The notes below the pieces were generated by a model that was not told where the DNA came from, ran no database searches, and saw only the letters and a program-made list of their open reading frames with translations. Below, one piece after another: positions 55,113 through 63,537 of a DNA stretch of 64,000 nt. The DNA is taken from the NCBI GenBank assembly GCA_025210455.1, contig JAOARQ010000013.1, positions 1 through 64,000 on the forward strand, given 5' to 3'. The position numbers were made by a program, and so were the translations under genes. The DNA comes from Pelagimonas sp. Its GTDB lineage: Bacteria > Pseudomonadota > Alphaproteobacteria > Rhodobacterales > Rhodobacteraceae. Each line of letters begins with the position of its first letter. The stretch's first letter is position 1.

Positions 55113-55397
55113 TCAGCCCAGAACCTGGCTAAGTTTCAGCGCCACGCTCATGTCGCCCGATACTTTGATCTTGCCCATGGCAAAGGCGGTCATGGGGTTC
55201 AGCTGCCCTGCGATCAGCTTTTCCAGATTGGTTTCGGAAATCTTGATGGTGCAGTCTGCATCCTGATCCGCCAGATGTGCAGAGCCGTCTGCCAGCGTGA
55301 TCGCACCCGCATCGCCGCAATCGAATTTGATTGAATTCTCAAGGGGATGTTTGTCCAACCCGGATTGCATTTTCTGAGCAATATCAGCCAGCGCCAT
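55113..55397 (-). CDS. SCP2 sterol-binding domain protein
   Basis: Small protein of 94 residues that is nearly all SCP2 domain (IKFDCGDAGAITLADGSAHL, ADCTIKISETNLEKLIAGQL, AFAMGKIKVSGDMSVALKLS). Such proteins bind lipids or acyl-CoA; the bacterial role is unknown. It is alone on the minus strand between argG and msrA. Confidence 0.9.
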   Translation of the reverse strand: MALADIAQKMQSGLDKHPLENSIKFDCGDAGAITLADGSAHLADQDADCTIKISETNLEKLIAGQLNPMTAFAMGKIKVSGDMSVALKLSQVLG

Positions 55398-55494
55398 ATA
55401 GATGTCCTTTCGCGTTTCGCCGCATCCTGACCCTAAAACAGGTCAAAGCAAGCGTGACGCTACGGGGAAAACATGACTTTCGCGTAAGGGACCA

Positions 55495-55524
55495 AAAGAA
55501 AAGGCCCGGCGCAATTGCCGGGCC
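55495..55524 (-). terminator. Rho-independent terminator of argG
   Basis: On the minus strand, GGCCCGGC-AATTGC-GCCGGGCC is followed by TTTTCTTTTGG. It lies about 30 bases after the argG stop. Confidence 0.88.
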
Positions 55525-55553
55525 ATGAGGTAAGGTACTCTTACTACACTAAA

Positions 55554-56777
55554 TTACTTGAAGCGACGCGCCCGTGCTGCCAGCAGCTTCAGGCGCAGCG
55601 CGTTCAGCTGGATAAAGCCTGCCGCGTCGGTCTGATCATAGGCACCCATGTCTTCTTCAAAGGTCACATGCTCTTCTGAATAGAGCGAATGATCTGACCA
55701 GCGGCCAACCACGCGGGCCAGACCTTTGTACAGCTTCATGCGCACAGTGCCTGTCACATGTTCCTGGCTGGCATCAATCGCGGCCTGCAGCATCTCACGC
55801 TCGGGCGAGAACCAGTAACCGTTATAGATCAGCTCGGCATATTTCGGCATCAGCTCATCTTTGAGGTGCATCGCGCCACGGTCCATGGTGATGGATTCGA
55901 TCCCGCGGTGTGCGTCCAGCAAGATGGTGCCGCCCGGTGTTTCATAGATACCGCGCGATTTCATGCCAACATAGCGGCCTTCCACCAGATCCAGACGGCC
56001 AATCCCGTGCTTGCGCCCGTATTCGTTCAGCTCGGTCAGGATGGTGGCTGGCGACATGGCTGTGCCATTGATCGCAACCGCATCACCCTTTTCAAAGGTG
56101 ATTTCGATATATTCCGGCGTATCAGGCGCATCTTCGGGGTGAACGGTGCGCTGGTATACATAATCTGGTGCATCCTCTGCCGGATCTTCCAGAACCTTGC
56201 CTTCTGACGAAGTGTGCAGCAGGTTCGCATCCACCGAGAAAGGCGCTTCGCCGCGCTTGTCTTTGGCGATCGGAATCTGGTGCTGTTCCGCAAATTCGAT
56301 CAGTTTGGTCCGCGATCCCAGATCCCATTCACGCCAGGGCGCGATCACCTGAATGTCAGGGTTCAGCGCATAGGCCGCCAGTTCGAACCGAACCTGATCG
56401 TTGCCTTTGCCCGTTGCCCCATGAGACACGGCATCCGCATCATGCTGCTCGGCCAGTTCAACCAGTCGCTTGGAAATCAGCGGGCGCGCAATCGAGGTGC
56501 CCAGCAGGTACAGACCTTCGTATTGTGCATTGGCGCGGAACATCGGGAAGACATAATCGCGCACGAATTCTTCGCGCAGGTCTTCGATGTGAATGTTTTC
56601 CGGCGCGATGCCCAGCATTTCGGCTTTCTTGCGGGCAGGCTCTAGCTCTTCGCCCTGACCAAGGTCAGCGGTAAAGGTGATCACTTCGCAGCCATATTCG
56701 GTCTGCAGCCATTTCAGAATAATCGAGGTATCAAGGCCCCCCGAATAGGCCAGCACAACTTTCTTGGGCGCGGTCAT
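55554..56777 (-). CDS. argG: Argininosuccinate synthase
   Basis: Condenses citrulline and aspartate using ATP in arginine synthesis. Start at ATG 56777 gives a 407-residue product beginning [20 protein letters not shown] (ATP-pyrophosphatase P-loop), with [20 protein letters not shown] and [24 protein letters not shown] is present upstream. A strong terminator follows; no other arginine genes are adjacent. Confidence 0.97.
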   Translation of the reverse strand: MTAPKKVVLAYSGGLDTSIILKWLQTEYGCEVITFTADLGQGEELEPARKKAEMLGIAPENIHIEDLREEFVRDYVFPMFRANAQYEGLYLLGTSIARPLISKRLVELAEQHDADAVSHGATGKGNDQVRFELAAYALNPDIQVIAPWREWDLGSRTKLIEFAEQHQIPIAKDKRGEAPFSVDANLLHTSSEGKVLEDPAEDAPDYVYQRTVHPEDAPDTPEYIEITFEKGDAVAINGTAMSPATILTELNEYGRKHGIGRLDLVEGRYVGMKSRGIYETPGGTILLDAHRGIESITMDRGAMHLKDELMPKYAELIYNGYWFSPEREMLQAAIDASQEHVTGTVRMKLYKGLARVVGRWSDHSLYSEEHVTFEEDMGAYDQTDAAGFIQLNALRLKLLAARARRFK

Positions 56778-56897
56778 GGAACTGTCCTTTGCTGGTATCA
56801 CAGGCCCGTTATCGCGTTTTCACGCCTGTCGCAAGGCGGCGTCGTTGACAATAAAGCGCGCGGTGGTACTCAGAAGTCATTGTTTAAGGAGATCCCG

Positions 56898-57656
56898 ATG
56901 AAGGGTTGGAATATTTTTCTGCATTCGCTGAACATGGTTCTGCGCAACTGGAAAGAGGCTTTGCAAATCGGGTTGCTGCCAGTCGCTATCATTGCCGCAG
57001 CAGTGGTTGTACTGCTGATGACCGGGATTATAGCCGGGCCCACAGACCAGAACATGCCTTTCAACTTTCCATCCGGCGGGGGCATCCTTTCAATGTTTTT
57101 AACGTCGCTGTTGGCTTGCTTTTGCATCCTGTGGGTTGTGGTCAACTGGCATAGTTTTGTCCTCAAAGAGGAATACCCGCAGGGCTGGGTGCCCCCTTTG
57201 CCGACAAAACGTATCTTTGGATATCTTTTGCAGTCTATCGTTGTATCGCTTTGCTTGCTGCCGGTTTCCATCGTGTTGGTCATGTTCATCGTGCCCATCG
57301 TCAGCACTGTCGACGCGACAACGTTATTGGTTGTCCTGACTCTGATTTATCTTCCGGTCTATATGATTGCGTATCGCCTGCTCATCACTCTTCCTGCGAC
57401 GGCAATCGGTGAACAGCTTTCGATTTCCGAAGCCTGGACAGCGACAAAAGGATCATCGGGAACCCTGCTGGTTCTGTCGATTGTGATGTCTTTGGCGAGT
57501 GTCCTGATAAACCAGATCGAAACTGTGTTGAACAACGCCATGCAGGGTTCCGCGTTTTTGATTACGGCCCCGCTTTACGCGATCTGGGGGCTGGTGGGCG
57601 TGAGCGTGCTGACCACCCTTTATGGCCACTATGTTCAAGGGCGCCCGCTTGATTGA
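56898..57656 (+). CDS. Multi-pass membrane protein of unknown function (copy 1)
   Basis: I do not recognise a named function. ATG 56898 is chosen because AAGGAG (56886-56891) precedes it. The 252-residue protein has about six hydrophobic segments (for instance GLLPVAIIAAAVVVLLMTGI, MFLTSLLACFCILWVVVNW, IVVSLCLLPVSIVLVMFIVP) and ends TTLYGHYVQGRPLD. The next gene encodes a paralog with the same order: NW-H-F-VL after the second segment, a central loop, a SEAWTATKGS-like stretch, and a GHYV-RP end. Confidence 0.75.
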   Translation: MKGWNIFLHSLNMVLRNWKEALQIGLLPVAIIAAAVVVLLMTGIIAGPTDQNMPFNFPSGGGILSMFLTSLLACFCILWVVVNWHSFVLKEEYPQGWVPPLPTKRIFGYLLQSIVVSLCLLPVSIVLVMFIVPIVSTVDATTLLVVLTLIYLPVYMIAYRLLITLPATAIGEQLSISEAWTATKGSSGTLLVLSIVMSLASVLINQIETVLNNAMQGSAFLITAPLYAIWGLVGVSVLTTLYGHYVQGRPLD

Positions 57657-57668
57657 TCTGTGTTTCCC

Positions 57669-58415
57669 ATGATGCGCCTGAAAAAGGGCTGGGCCCTGTT
57701 TAACTTTGCGTTCAGGATCCTCTGGCACAACCGGGCCGACGCCCTGCGCATGTCGCTTGTGCCTGCCGGATCGGTGCTGGGTTTTGCGATGTTGCTTTAT
57801 TTCGTAGATCCTAGCGGGCTTGATGAAACAATTTTGTCGTTTCTTGGGATTCTGCTCTGGTCGACATTCATGCTGGTCTGGCTGAATGTCGGCTGGCATC
57901 GGTTTGTTCTTTTGTCACAACGATCTGCCATGGGGCTTCCTCCGGTGTCCTTGTCCGGCGTCCTGAGCTATGGGGCGCTGTCGGCTTTGATGTTCATCCT
58001 TGCGCTGGGGGTTCTGTTCGTCGAAATCTTTGTCTTTGGCCTGCTTCCGCGCAACTCTGCTTTGCAAATGTTTGGTCAACCCCTTTTGATTGTTGTAATT
58101 TTTGCGCTGTTGCTGCGCCTGTCCGTGATGCTGCCCGCTGCCGCCATTGGCAGTCGCGTGCTTTTGCAGGATGTCTGGCAGGCCACCCGCGGTGCCTGGC
58201 CCGAGTTGATCATTGGCGGGGTCTGCGTTGCGCTGGTTCAGTTTGCGCTTCTTGCGCTGGCAATTATCCCTGCCGAAGAACTGCTGCGCAGTCGAGATGA
58301 ACCTCTTGTCATGATTCCCGCGCTTATCCTGGCCAGCGCTTTCAATGCGTTGCTTTTTTCGTCGTTCCTGAACGCTGTTTACGGCCACTATGTGGAAAAA
58401 CGCCCGATCTCGTGA
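57669..58415 (+). CDS. Multi-pass membrane protein of unknown function (copy 2)
   Basis: Paralog of the preceding gene: 248 residues, six or so hydrophobic segments, LNVGWHRFVLLSQRSAMGLP matching VNWHSFVLKEEYPQGW in copy 1, VLLQDVWQATRGAWPELIIG matching ISEAWTATKGSSGTLLVL, and the end NAVYGHYVEKRPIS. The start is one of two adjacent ATG codons (57669 or 57672). It is 12 bases downstream of copy 1, so the two are presumably made together. Confidence 0.75.
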   Translation: MMRLKKGWALFNFAFRILWHNRADALRMSLVPAGSVLGFAMLLYFVDPSGLDETILSFLGILLWSTFMLVWLNVGWHRFVLLSQRSAMGLPPVSLSGVLSYGALSALMFILALGVLFVEIFVFGLLPRNSALQMFGQPLLIVVIFALLLRLSVMLPAAAIGSRVLLQDVWQATRGAWPELIIGGVCVALVQFALLALAIIPAEELLRSRDEPLVMIPALILASAFNALLFSSFLNAVYGHYVEKRPIS

Positions 58416-58451
58416 CTTGCAAGCTGTGAAAGGCTGCGGCACAGATCGGGG

Positions 58452-59675
58452 ATGGATAATTTCAAGGACAAAGCCAAAGCCGCCGAAGCGGCGATGCGGG
58501 ATGTTTTCCCGCCCACACCATTGCTGCGCAATGATCATCTGTCGGGCCTTTATGGCGCAGATATCTGGCTAAAGCGTGAAGATCTCAGCCCTGTGCGCAG
58601 CTATAAACTGCGCGGGGCATTCAACGCGATGCGCAAGCAGGACAGCGGGCTTTTTGTCTGTGCCAGCGCTGGAAACCACGCGCAGGGCGTGGCCTATATG
58701 TGCCGTCAGTTTGGGGTGAAAGGCGTGATTTTCATGCCCGTCACCACACCGGCGCAAAAGATCCAGAAAACCCGGATGTTTGGTGAGGATCAGATCGAAA
58801 TTCGTCTGGTTGGCGACTATTTCGATGATTGTCTGGCCGCCGCGCAAGCCTATTGCGCCGAGGCGGGCGGGCATTTCCTGTCGCCTTTTGATGATGATGA
58901 CGTCATCGAAGGGCAGGCCAGTGTTGCCGTAGAAATCGAAGCTCAGCTGGGCCGCGTGCCAGATCAGCTGGTGATCCCGGTGGGCGGTGGCGGCCTGTCT
59001 TCAGGGGTGCTCAGCTATTTTGAAAATCAGGTGCAATATACTTTTGTTGAACCGCAGGGTGGGGCCTGTCTGCGCGCGGCATTGCAAGCGCGCCGCCCGG
59101 TGGCGCTGACCCATGTCGATACATTCGCCGATGGGGCAGCAGTGGCTAAAATTGGCCAGAAAACTTTTGATCGGCTCAAAGGGGTTGGGCTGGCGAACAC
59201 GCTGACAATCCCCGAAGATCGCCTGTGCACCTCGATGCTTGAGATGCTCAATGTCGAGGGAATCGTTCTTGAACCCGCAGGGGCGCTGTCGATTGATGCG
59301 CTCAAAGACATGGGGCAGGCGATTCGCGGGCGCACGGTGGTCTGCATTACCTCGGGCGGCAACTTTGATTTCGAACGCCTGCCAGAGGTCAAGGAACGCG
59401 CGCAGCGCTATTCCGGCATCAAGAAATACCTGATCGTGCGCATGCCGCAGCGCCCCGGTGCGCTGAAGGATTTCCTTGGCATTCTTGGCCCCGAAGACGA
59501 TATCGCCCGGTTTGAATATCTCAAGAAATCCGCGCGCAACTTTGGTTCGGTTCTGATTGGGATCGAAACCCATAGCCCGGACAATTTTGAACGCCTGTTT
59601 CAGCAAATGACCGCGCTGGGCTTTACCTATCAGGACATCACCGAAGACGAGATTCTAGCTCAGTTTTTGATCTAG
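58452..59675 (+). CDS. ilvA: Threonine ammonia-lyase (threonine dehydratase)
   Basis: PLP enzyme converting threonine to 2-oxobutanoate in isoleucine synthesis. The 407 residues contain LSPVRSYKLRGAFNAMRKQD with the PLP Lys, CASAGNHAQGVAYMCRQFGV, the phosphate-binding VIPVGGGGLSSGVL, and a C-terminal ACT-like region (YLIVRMPQRPGALKDFLGIL). One ACT-like domain, as in the shorter IlvA forms. Convergent with the Hpt gene. Confidence 0.93.
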   Translation: MDNFKDKAKAAEAAMRDVFPPTPLLRNDHLSGLYGADIWLKREDLSPVRSYKLRGAFNAMRKQDSGLFVCASAGNHAQGVAYMCRQFGVKGVIFMPVTTPAQKIQKTRMFGEDQIEIRLVGDYFDDCLAAAQAYCAEAGGHFLSPFDDDDVIEGQASVAVEIEAQLGRVPDQLVIPVGGGGLSSGVLSYFENQVQYTFVEPQGGACLRAALQARRPVALTHVDTFADGAAVAKIGQKTFDRLKGVGLANTLTIPEDRLCTSMLEMLNVEGIVLEPAGALSIDALKDMGQAIRGRTVVCITSGGNFDFERLPEVKERAQRYSGIKKYLIVRMPQRPGALKDFLGILGPEDDIARFEYLKKSARNFGSVLIGIETHSPDNFERLFQQMTALGFTYQDITEDEILAQFLI

Positions 59676-59678
59676 ATT

Positions 59679-60014
59679 TCAAGCAGCAAGCCGGCTGGGC
59701 AGGTCTTCCTGAAACTGGCCGCGCGACTCTTCATAGGTTTTGCGCACCTCGTCCACAGTCACAACATGGGGCCGCCCACCAGCGGCGGCCTTTTCACCCT
59801 TCAGACACAGCTGCGCCAGGTTCTCAAAGCCAAGGTTCAGCGCCGCCCCTTTCAGAAAGTGCATCTGTTCTTCGACGACATTGGCGTCATCGCCCGCCCC
59901 TGCCAGCAGATCAATTGCGGATTCAACCTCGCTCAGGAACAGTTCCAGGATTTCCTGAAAGTCCTCTGCACCGATTTCAGCGACAAGTTCCTCTACGCGG
60001 GACCAGTCAATCAT
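59679..60014 (-). CDS. Hpt (histidine phosphotransfer) protein
   Basis: Single-domain phosphorelay protein, 111 residues from ATG 60014 (GGAGGCGATCC upstream). The phosphorylation motif QMHFLKGAALNLGFENL puts the accepting His at about residue 52. It diverges from a receiver-phosphatase gene (60166), and the pair resembles the HptB-HsbR arrangement known in Pseudomonas. No cognate kinase gene is in view. Confidence 0.9.
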   Translation of the reverse strand: MIDWSRVEELVAEIGAEDFQEILELFLSEVESAIDLLAGAGDDANVVEEQMHFLKGAALNLGFENLAQLCLKGEKAAAGGRPHVVTVDEVRKTYEESRGQFQEDLPSRLAA

Positions 60015-60165
60015 TGGATCGCCTCCTGATGAAAATGTGATCTCATTGTGCGGCATAGATTGGTTTTGACCAAATCCAAGTTGTTGCGCATTTTATATTT
60101 CAGATCCCGTTAACAGACCTGCGCTACCCATCAGGATATGTTGTACTGAGTAAGGATGTCCGGGG

Positions 60166-61467
60166 GTGCAAGCAGAACCCGATCATAGCCAAGACCAAGG
60201 AACAGGGGCGATCCAAAGGGTCCTTGTTGTAGACGATAGCCGTCTGCAGCTGCGCATTATGCGGACCATGCTGGAACGCTGGGGTTTCGAAGTCTTTGAG
60301 GCTGAATCAGGCGCCATCGCGCTTGATATCTGCATTGAGTCCGATCCCGATCTTGTGCTCTCCGACTGGATGATGCCGGAAATGGACGGTCTTGAATTCT
60401 GCCGCCGCTACCGTGAACTTCACTCAGATCGTTATGGCTATTTTATCCTGCTCACCTCCAAAAGCGAAAAGGGCGAGGTGGCGCAGGGGCTGGATGCCGG
60501 GGCGGATGATTTCCTGACAAAGCCGGTGAATGCCAATGAATTGCGCGCCCGCATCAATGCGGGTGAACGCGTTGTGTCGATGCAGCGGCAACTGTCAGAA
60601 AAGAACCGCGAAGTTTCCGAAGCGCTGGAAGAGCTTCAGAAAGTTCACGAAGCGATTGATAACGATCTGCGGCAGGCCCGCACCATTCAGCAATCGCTTG
60701 TGCCCGAACGGGTAATGGAAATCGCCACGTCACGTGTCAGTCTGTTGTTGCAGCCCTGTGGCCATGTGGGGGGCGATCTGGTTGGCATGTTCCGCCCCGG
60801 CTATGATCGGCTGGGGCTCTATAGTATTGATGTCTCAGGCCACGGCATCACCTCGGCAATGGTGACAGCGCGGGTTGCGGGCTATCTGTCCAGCAACTTC
60901 CCGGATCAGAACGTGGCATTGGAAAAGCGGTTTGATCAGTTCTATGCCATGCGTGAACCTGCTGAAACCGCCTATCTTCTGAACCAGCGCCTGTCAGCAG
61001 ATCCCGGCGTCGAAGAATATCTGACAATGGCCTATGTGGCATCGGATCTGCGGTCAGGCCGTATGCGCATGGTTCAGGCCGGGCATTCCCCGCCCTTGGT
61101 TTTGCGGGCCAATGGGCAGGTTGAATTTATCGGCAACGGCGGCCTGCCTATCGGTCTGGTCGACGATGTGTCTTATGATCAGCATGAATTCTTTCTGAAA
61201 AAGGGCGATCTGATGCTGCTTTATTCCGACGGCTTCACCGAGGCTGTGATGGAAGGCGGTGAAATGCTGGGCGAAGATGGGTTGGCCAAAATGTTCAGCG
61301 AATGTGCCGCCGTGGCCAGCGGCCCCGAACTTTTGCAAGATGTGTTCTGGCGATTGACACAGGGGATGCAGGATTCCACTTCCCTTGGTGATGATGTGTC
61401 AGCCGCGCTTTTGGAATTCGATGTTTTGGAACAATCCTTCGGGTTCGAACCCGTTCAGATGGAATAG
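60166..61467 (+). CDS. Response regulator with PP2C (RsbU/SpoIIE-type) phosphatase domain
   Basis: Signal-controlled Ser/Thr phosphatase. The 433 residues have a receiver domain (about 17-135) with acidic pair Asp23-Asp24, phosphoacceptor Asp67 (LVLSDWMMPEMDG), Thr97 and Lys119, a coiled-coil linker (QRQLSEKNREVSEALEELQK), and a PP2C domain from about 180 with GHVGGDLVGMFRP, LYSIDVSGHGITSAMVTARV, MRMVQAGHSPPLVLR and LLYSDGFTEAVMEGG. Start is GTG with AAGGA upstream. The target, expected to be an anti-anti-sigma factor, is not in the window. Confidence 0.92.
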   Translation: MQAEPDHSQDQGTGAIQRVLVVDDSRLQLRIMRTMLERWGFEVFEAESGAIALDICIESDPDLVLSDWMMPEMDGLEFCRRYRELHSDRYGYFILLTSKSEKGEVAQGLDAGADDFLTKPVNANELRARINAGERVVSMQRQLSEKNREVSEALEELQKVHEAIDNDLRQARTIQQSLVPERVMEIATSRVSLLLQPCGHVGGDLVGMFRPGYDRLGLYSIDVSGHGITSAMVTARVAGYLSSNFPDQNVALEKRFDQFYAMREPAETAYLLNQRLSADPGVEEYLTMAYVASDLRSGRMRMVQAGHSPPLVLRANGQVEFIGNGGLPIGLVDDVSYDQHEFFLKKGDLMLLYSDGFTEAVMEGGEMLGEDGLAKMFSECAAVASGPELLQDVFWRLTQGMQDSTSLGDDVSAALLEFDVLEQSFGFEPVQME

Positions 61468-61892
61468 CGTTTTACAAAGGCACGATCACCCGGATTACCA
61501 AGGATCTGCACCGCCTCTTGCGGTGTCCGCCACAGCGCCTCATGCCCCGGTTCCAAAGGTGGCCCCAGACGCTGAATCGGACGTGCCACATAGATGATGC
61601 ACAGTTTTTCGGCCCAAAGATCGTATTCCGGCATAAAGGTAAATCTACGAAAGGCCCCCAGCCGTTTCGGGGCGGCGATGCTCCAGCCGGTTTCTTCGAA
61701 CACTTCCCGGTGCAGCGCTTCCAGCGGGCCTTCGCCGGGGTCTATCCCCCCGCCGGGCAACTGAAATTCTGGCTCAGGCTCTGCCTGATGCGTCAGCAGC
61801 AGCGCGCCATCACGGGGCAAAATCGCATAGGCGCCGGGCCGCAACGTATAGCGTTTTCCCCGAACAGGTGGTTGTCCAAATCGTGCGATCAT
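61455..61892 (-). CDS. Nudix hydrolase
   Basis: The 145-residue protein has a Nudix box PGGGIDPGEGPLEALHREVF followed by EETGW, preceded by GAYAILPRDGALLLTHQAEP. Substrate unknown. ATG 61892 is used; GTG 61895 is adjacent. Its 3' end overlaps the end of the convergent phosphatase gene by 13 bases. Confidence 0.9.
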   Translation of the reverse strand: MIARFGQPPVRGKRYTLRPGAYAILPRDGALLLTHQAEPEPEFQLPGGGIDPGEGPLEALHREVFEETGWSIAAPKRLGAFRRFTFMPEYDLWAEKLCIIYVARPIQRLGPPLEPGHEALWRTPQEAVQILGNPGDRAFVKRYSI

Positions 61893-61970
61893 CACTGGCC
61901 CCCTTTGCGTTGGGCGTATTAGCCCCTATATGGTCGCGATATGCCAGCCATAGGCAGATAAGGAAACCCC

Positions 61971-62948
61971 ATGAGCATTGGTCAGAAAATCGCCTGGGAC
62001 GACACCGTCCTTCCCTTCCAGCTTGATCGCTCCGATATGCGCGGACGCGTGGCGCGCCTTGATGGCGTCTTGTCTGGTGTGCTGAAACAGCATGCCTACC
62101 CCGCCGTGGTCGAGGCCCTGGTGGCCGAAATGGCCCTGCTGACGGCGCTGATTGGTCAGACAGTGAAACTGCGCTGGAAACTGTCCTTGCAGGTGCAGAC
62201 CAAAGGCGCGGTGCGCATGATCGCCACCGATTACTATGGCCCCGAAGAAGAAGGCCAGCCCGCCCGCATTCGCGCCTATGCCAGCTTTGACCAAGAGCGT
62301 CTGACAGAGGCGCCCGGGTTTGAACAGCTGGGCAAAGAGGGTTATTTCGCCATTCTGATTGATCAGGGCGATGGTATGAAACCCTATCAGGGCATCACTG
62401 GTCTGGCGGGTAACAGCCTTGCGGATTGCGCCTCGGCTTACTTTGCGCAGTCGGAACAGCTGCCCACCACCTTTGGCCTGTCCTTTGGCAAATCGACCGA
62501 ACCGGGCGTGCCCGAACATTGGCGCGCGGGTGGCATCATGCTGCAGCACATGCCCAAGGCATCACCCGCAGTCCTTGATGAGGAAGAGGCCGCCAAGGCC
62601 AGAGCCGCCGAAGAAGAAGAGCAGCGCGAAAACTGGTCTCGGGTGAATATGCATCTGGAAACCGTCGAAGAGCTTGAGCTGATCGGCCCCACAGTGCCGC
62701 CCACCGAACTGCTGGTGCGCCTGTTCCACGAAGAAGAGCCGCGTGTTTACGATGCGCAGCAGATCACATTCGGCTGCACCTGTTCAGAAGACCGTGTGCG
62801 CCAGAGCCTGTCGATTTATTCGGCCAAGGATCTGGAAAAGATGACCACCGAAGACGGTCGCATCACAGCAGACTGCCAGTTCTGCGGCGCGCATTATGAC
62901 CTTGATCCCAAGACAGTGGGGTTTGAGGCGGTAAATGCTGATAAATGA
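61971..62948 (+). CDS. hslO: Redox-regulated chaperone Hsp33
   Basis: Holdase chaperone activated by oxidative unfolding. The 325 residues contain VEALVAEMALLTALIGQTVK, GNSLADCASAYFAQSEQLPT and the zinc site made of CTC (in ITFGCTCSEDRVRQSLSIYS) and CQFC (ADCQFCGAHYDL). Slightly longer than E. coli Hsp33 owing to an acidic insert (EEEAAKARAAEEEEQREN). It overlaps the next gene by 14 bases. Confidence 0.96.
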   Translation: MSIGQKIAWDDTVLPFQLDRSDMRGRVARLDGVLSGVLKQHAYPAVVEALVAEMALLTALIGQTVKLRWKLSLQVQTKGAVRMIATDYYGPEEEGQPARIRAYASFDQERLTEAPGFEQLGKEGYFAILIDQGDGMKPYQGITGLAGNSLADCASAYFAQSEQLPTTFGLSFGKSTEPGVPEHWRAGGIMLQHMPKASPAVLDEEEAAKARAAEEEEQRENWSRVNMHLETVEELELIGPTVPPTELLVRLFHEEEPRVYDAQQITFGCTCSEDRVRQSLSIYSAKDLEKMTTEDGRITADCQFCGAHYDLDPKTVGFEAVNADK

Positions 62949-63537
62949 TCAGATAGATCGCCTGACGCGCGCGCTGGAGCTGTCCAGCGCGCCGTCTTCT
63001 GATTTTGATCTGAACCCTGATGTCAGATTGCCTGAAAACCGCAAGCTGCGCCCCGCCGGGGTGCTTTGTGCGTTTCAGCAGGGGGCAACGGGGCTGGATC
63101 TGGTTCTGACCAAACGGTCCTCTCATTTGAAACATCATCCGGGCCAGATCGCCTTTCCCGGCGGTAAGGTGGATGAAAGCGATGCGGATGTGACCGCCGC
63201 CGCCTTGCGGGAAGCCCGCGAAGAGATCGGCCTGATGCCCGACAATGTGCAGGTGCTGGGCACCCTGCCAGCGCATGAAACCGTGACCGGCTTTAGCGTG
63301 ACCCCGGTTGTGGCGCTGATCCGCGCCCCTTTTGATCCGGTGCCAGAACCCGGCGAGGTCGAAGAGGTCTTTACCGCGCCCTTCAGCCATGTGACGGATC
63401 CTGTGAATTTCATCAACCAATCGCGGCGCTGGCAGGGGCGCAGCCGCCATTATTACACGGTCCCGCTGGGGCCTTATTACATCTGGGGCGCCACCGCGCG
63501 GATGCTGCGCGGTCTGGCAGAGCGGATCGGCGCATGA
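62935..63537 (+). CDS. Nudix hydrolase of the CoA pyrophosphatase type
   Basis: Probably cleaves CoA or related dinucleotides. The 200 residues show the subfamily pattern LTKRSSHLKHHPGQIAFPGG just before the Nudix box (GKVDESDADVTAAALREARE then EIGL), as in NudL-type enzymes. It overlaps hslO upstream and the CCA enzyme downstream (ATGA at 63534-63537), so the three genes are co-translated. Confidence 0.9.
   Translation: MLINDQIDRLTRALELSSAPSSDFDLNPDVRLPENRKLRPAGVLCAFQQGATGLDLVLTKRSSHLKHHPGQIAFPGGKVDESDADVTAAALREAREEIGLMPDNVQVLGTLPAHETVTGFSVTPVVALIRAPFDPVPEPGEVEEVFTAPFSHVTDPVNFINQSRRWQGRSRHYYTVPLGPYYIWGATARMLRGLAERIGA

Noticed and set aside
61438-61456. GGGTTCGAACCC, a tRNA T-arm-like sequence
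   Set aside because: It lies inside the last codons of the PP2C regulator (FGFEPVQ) and no cloverleaf can be built around it.
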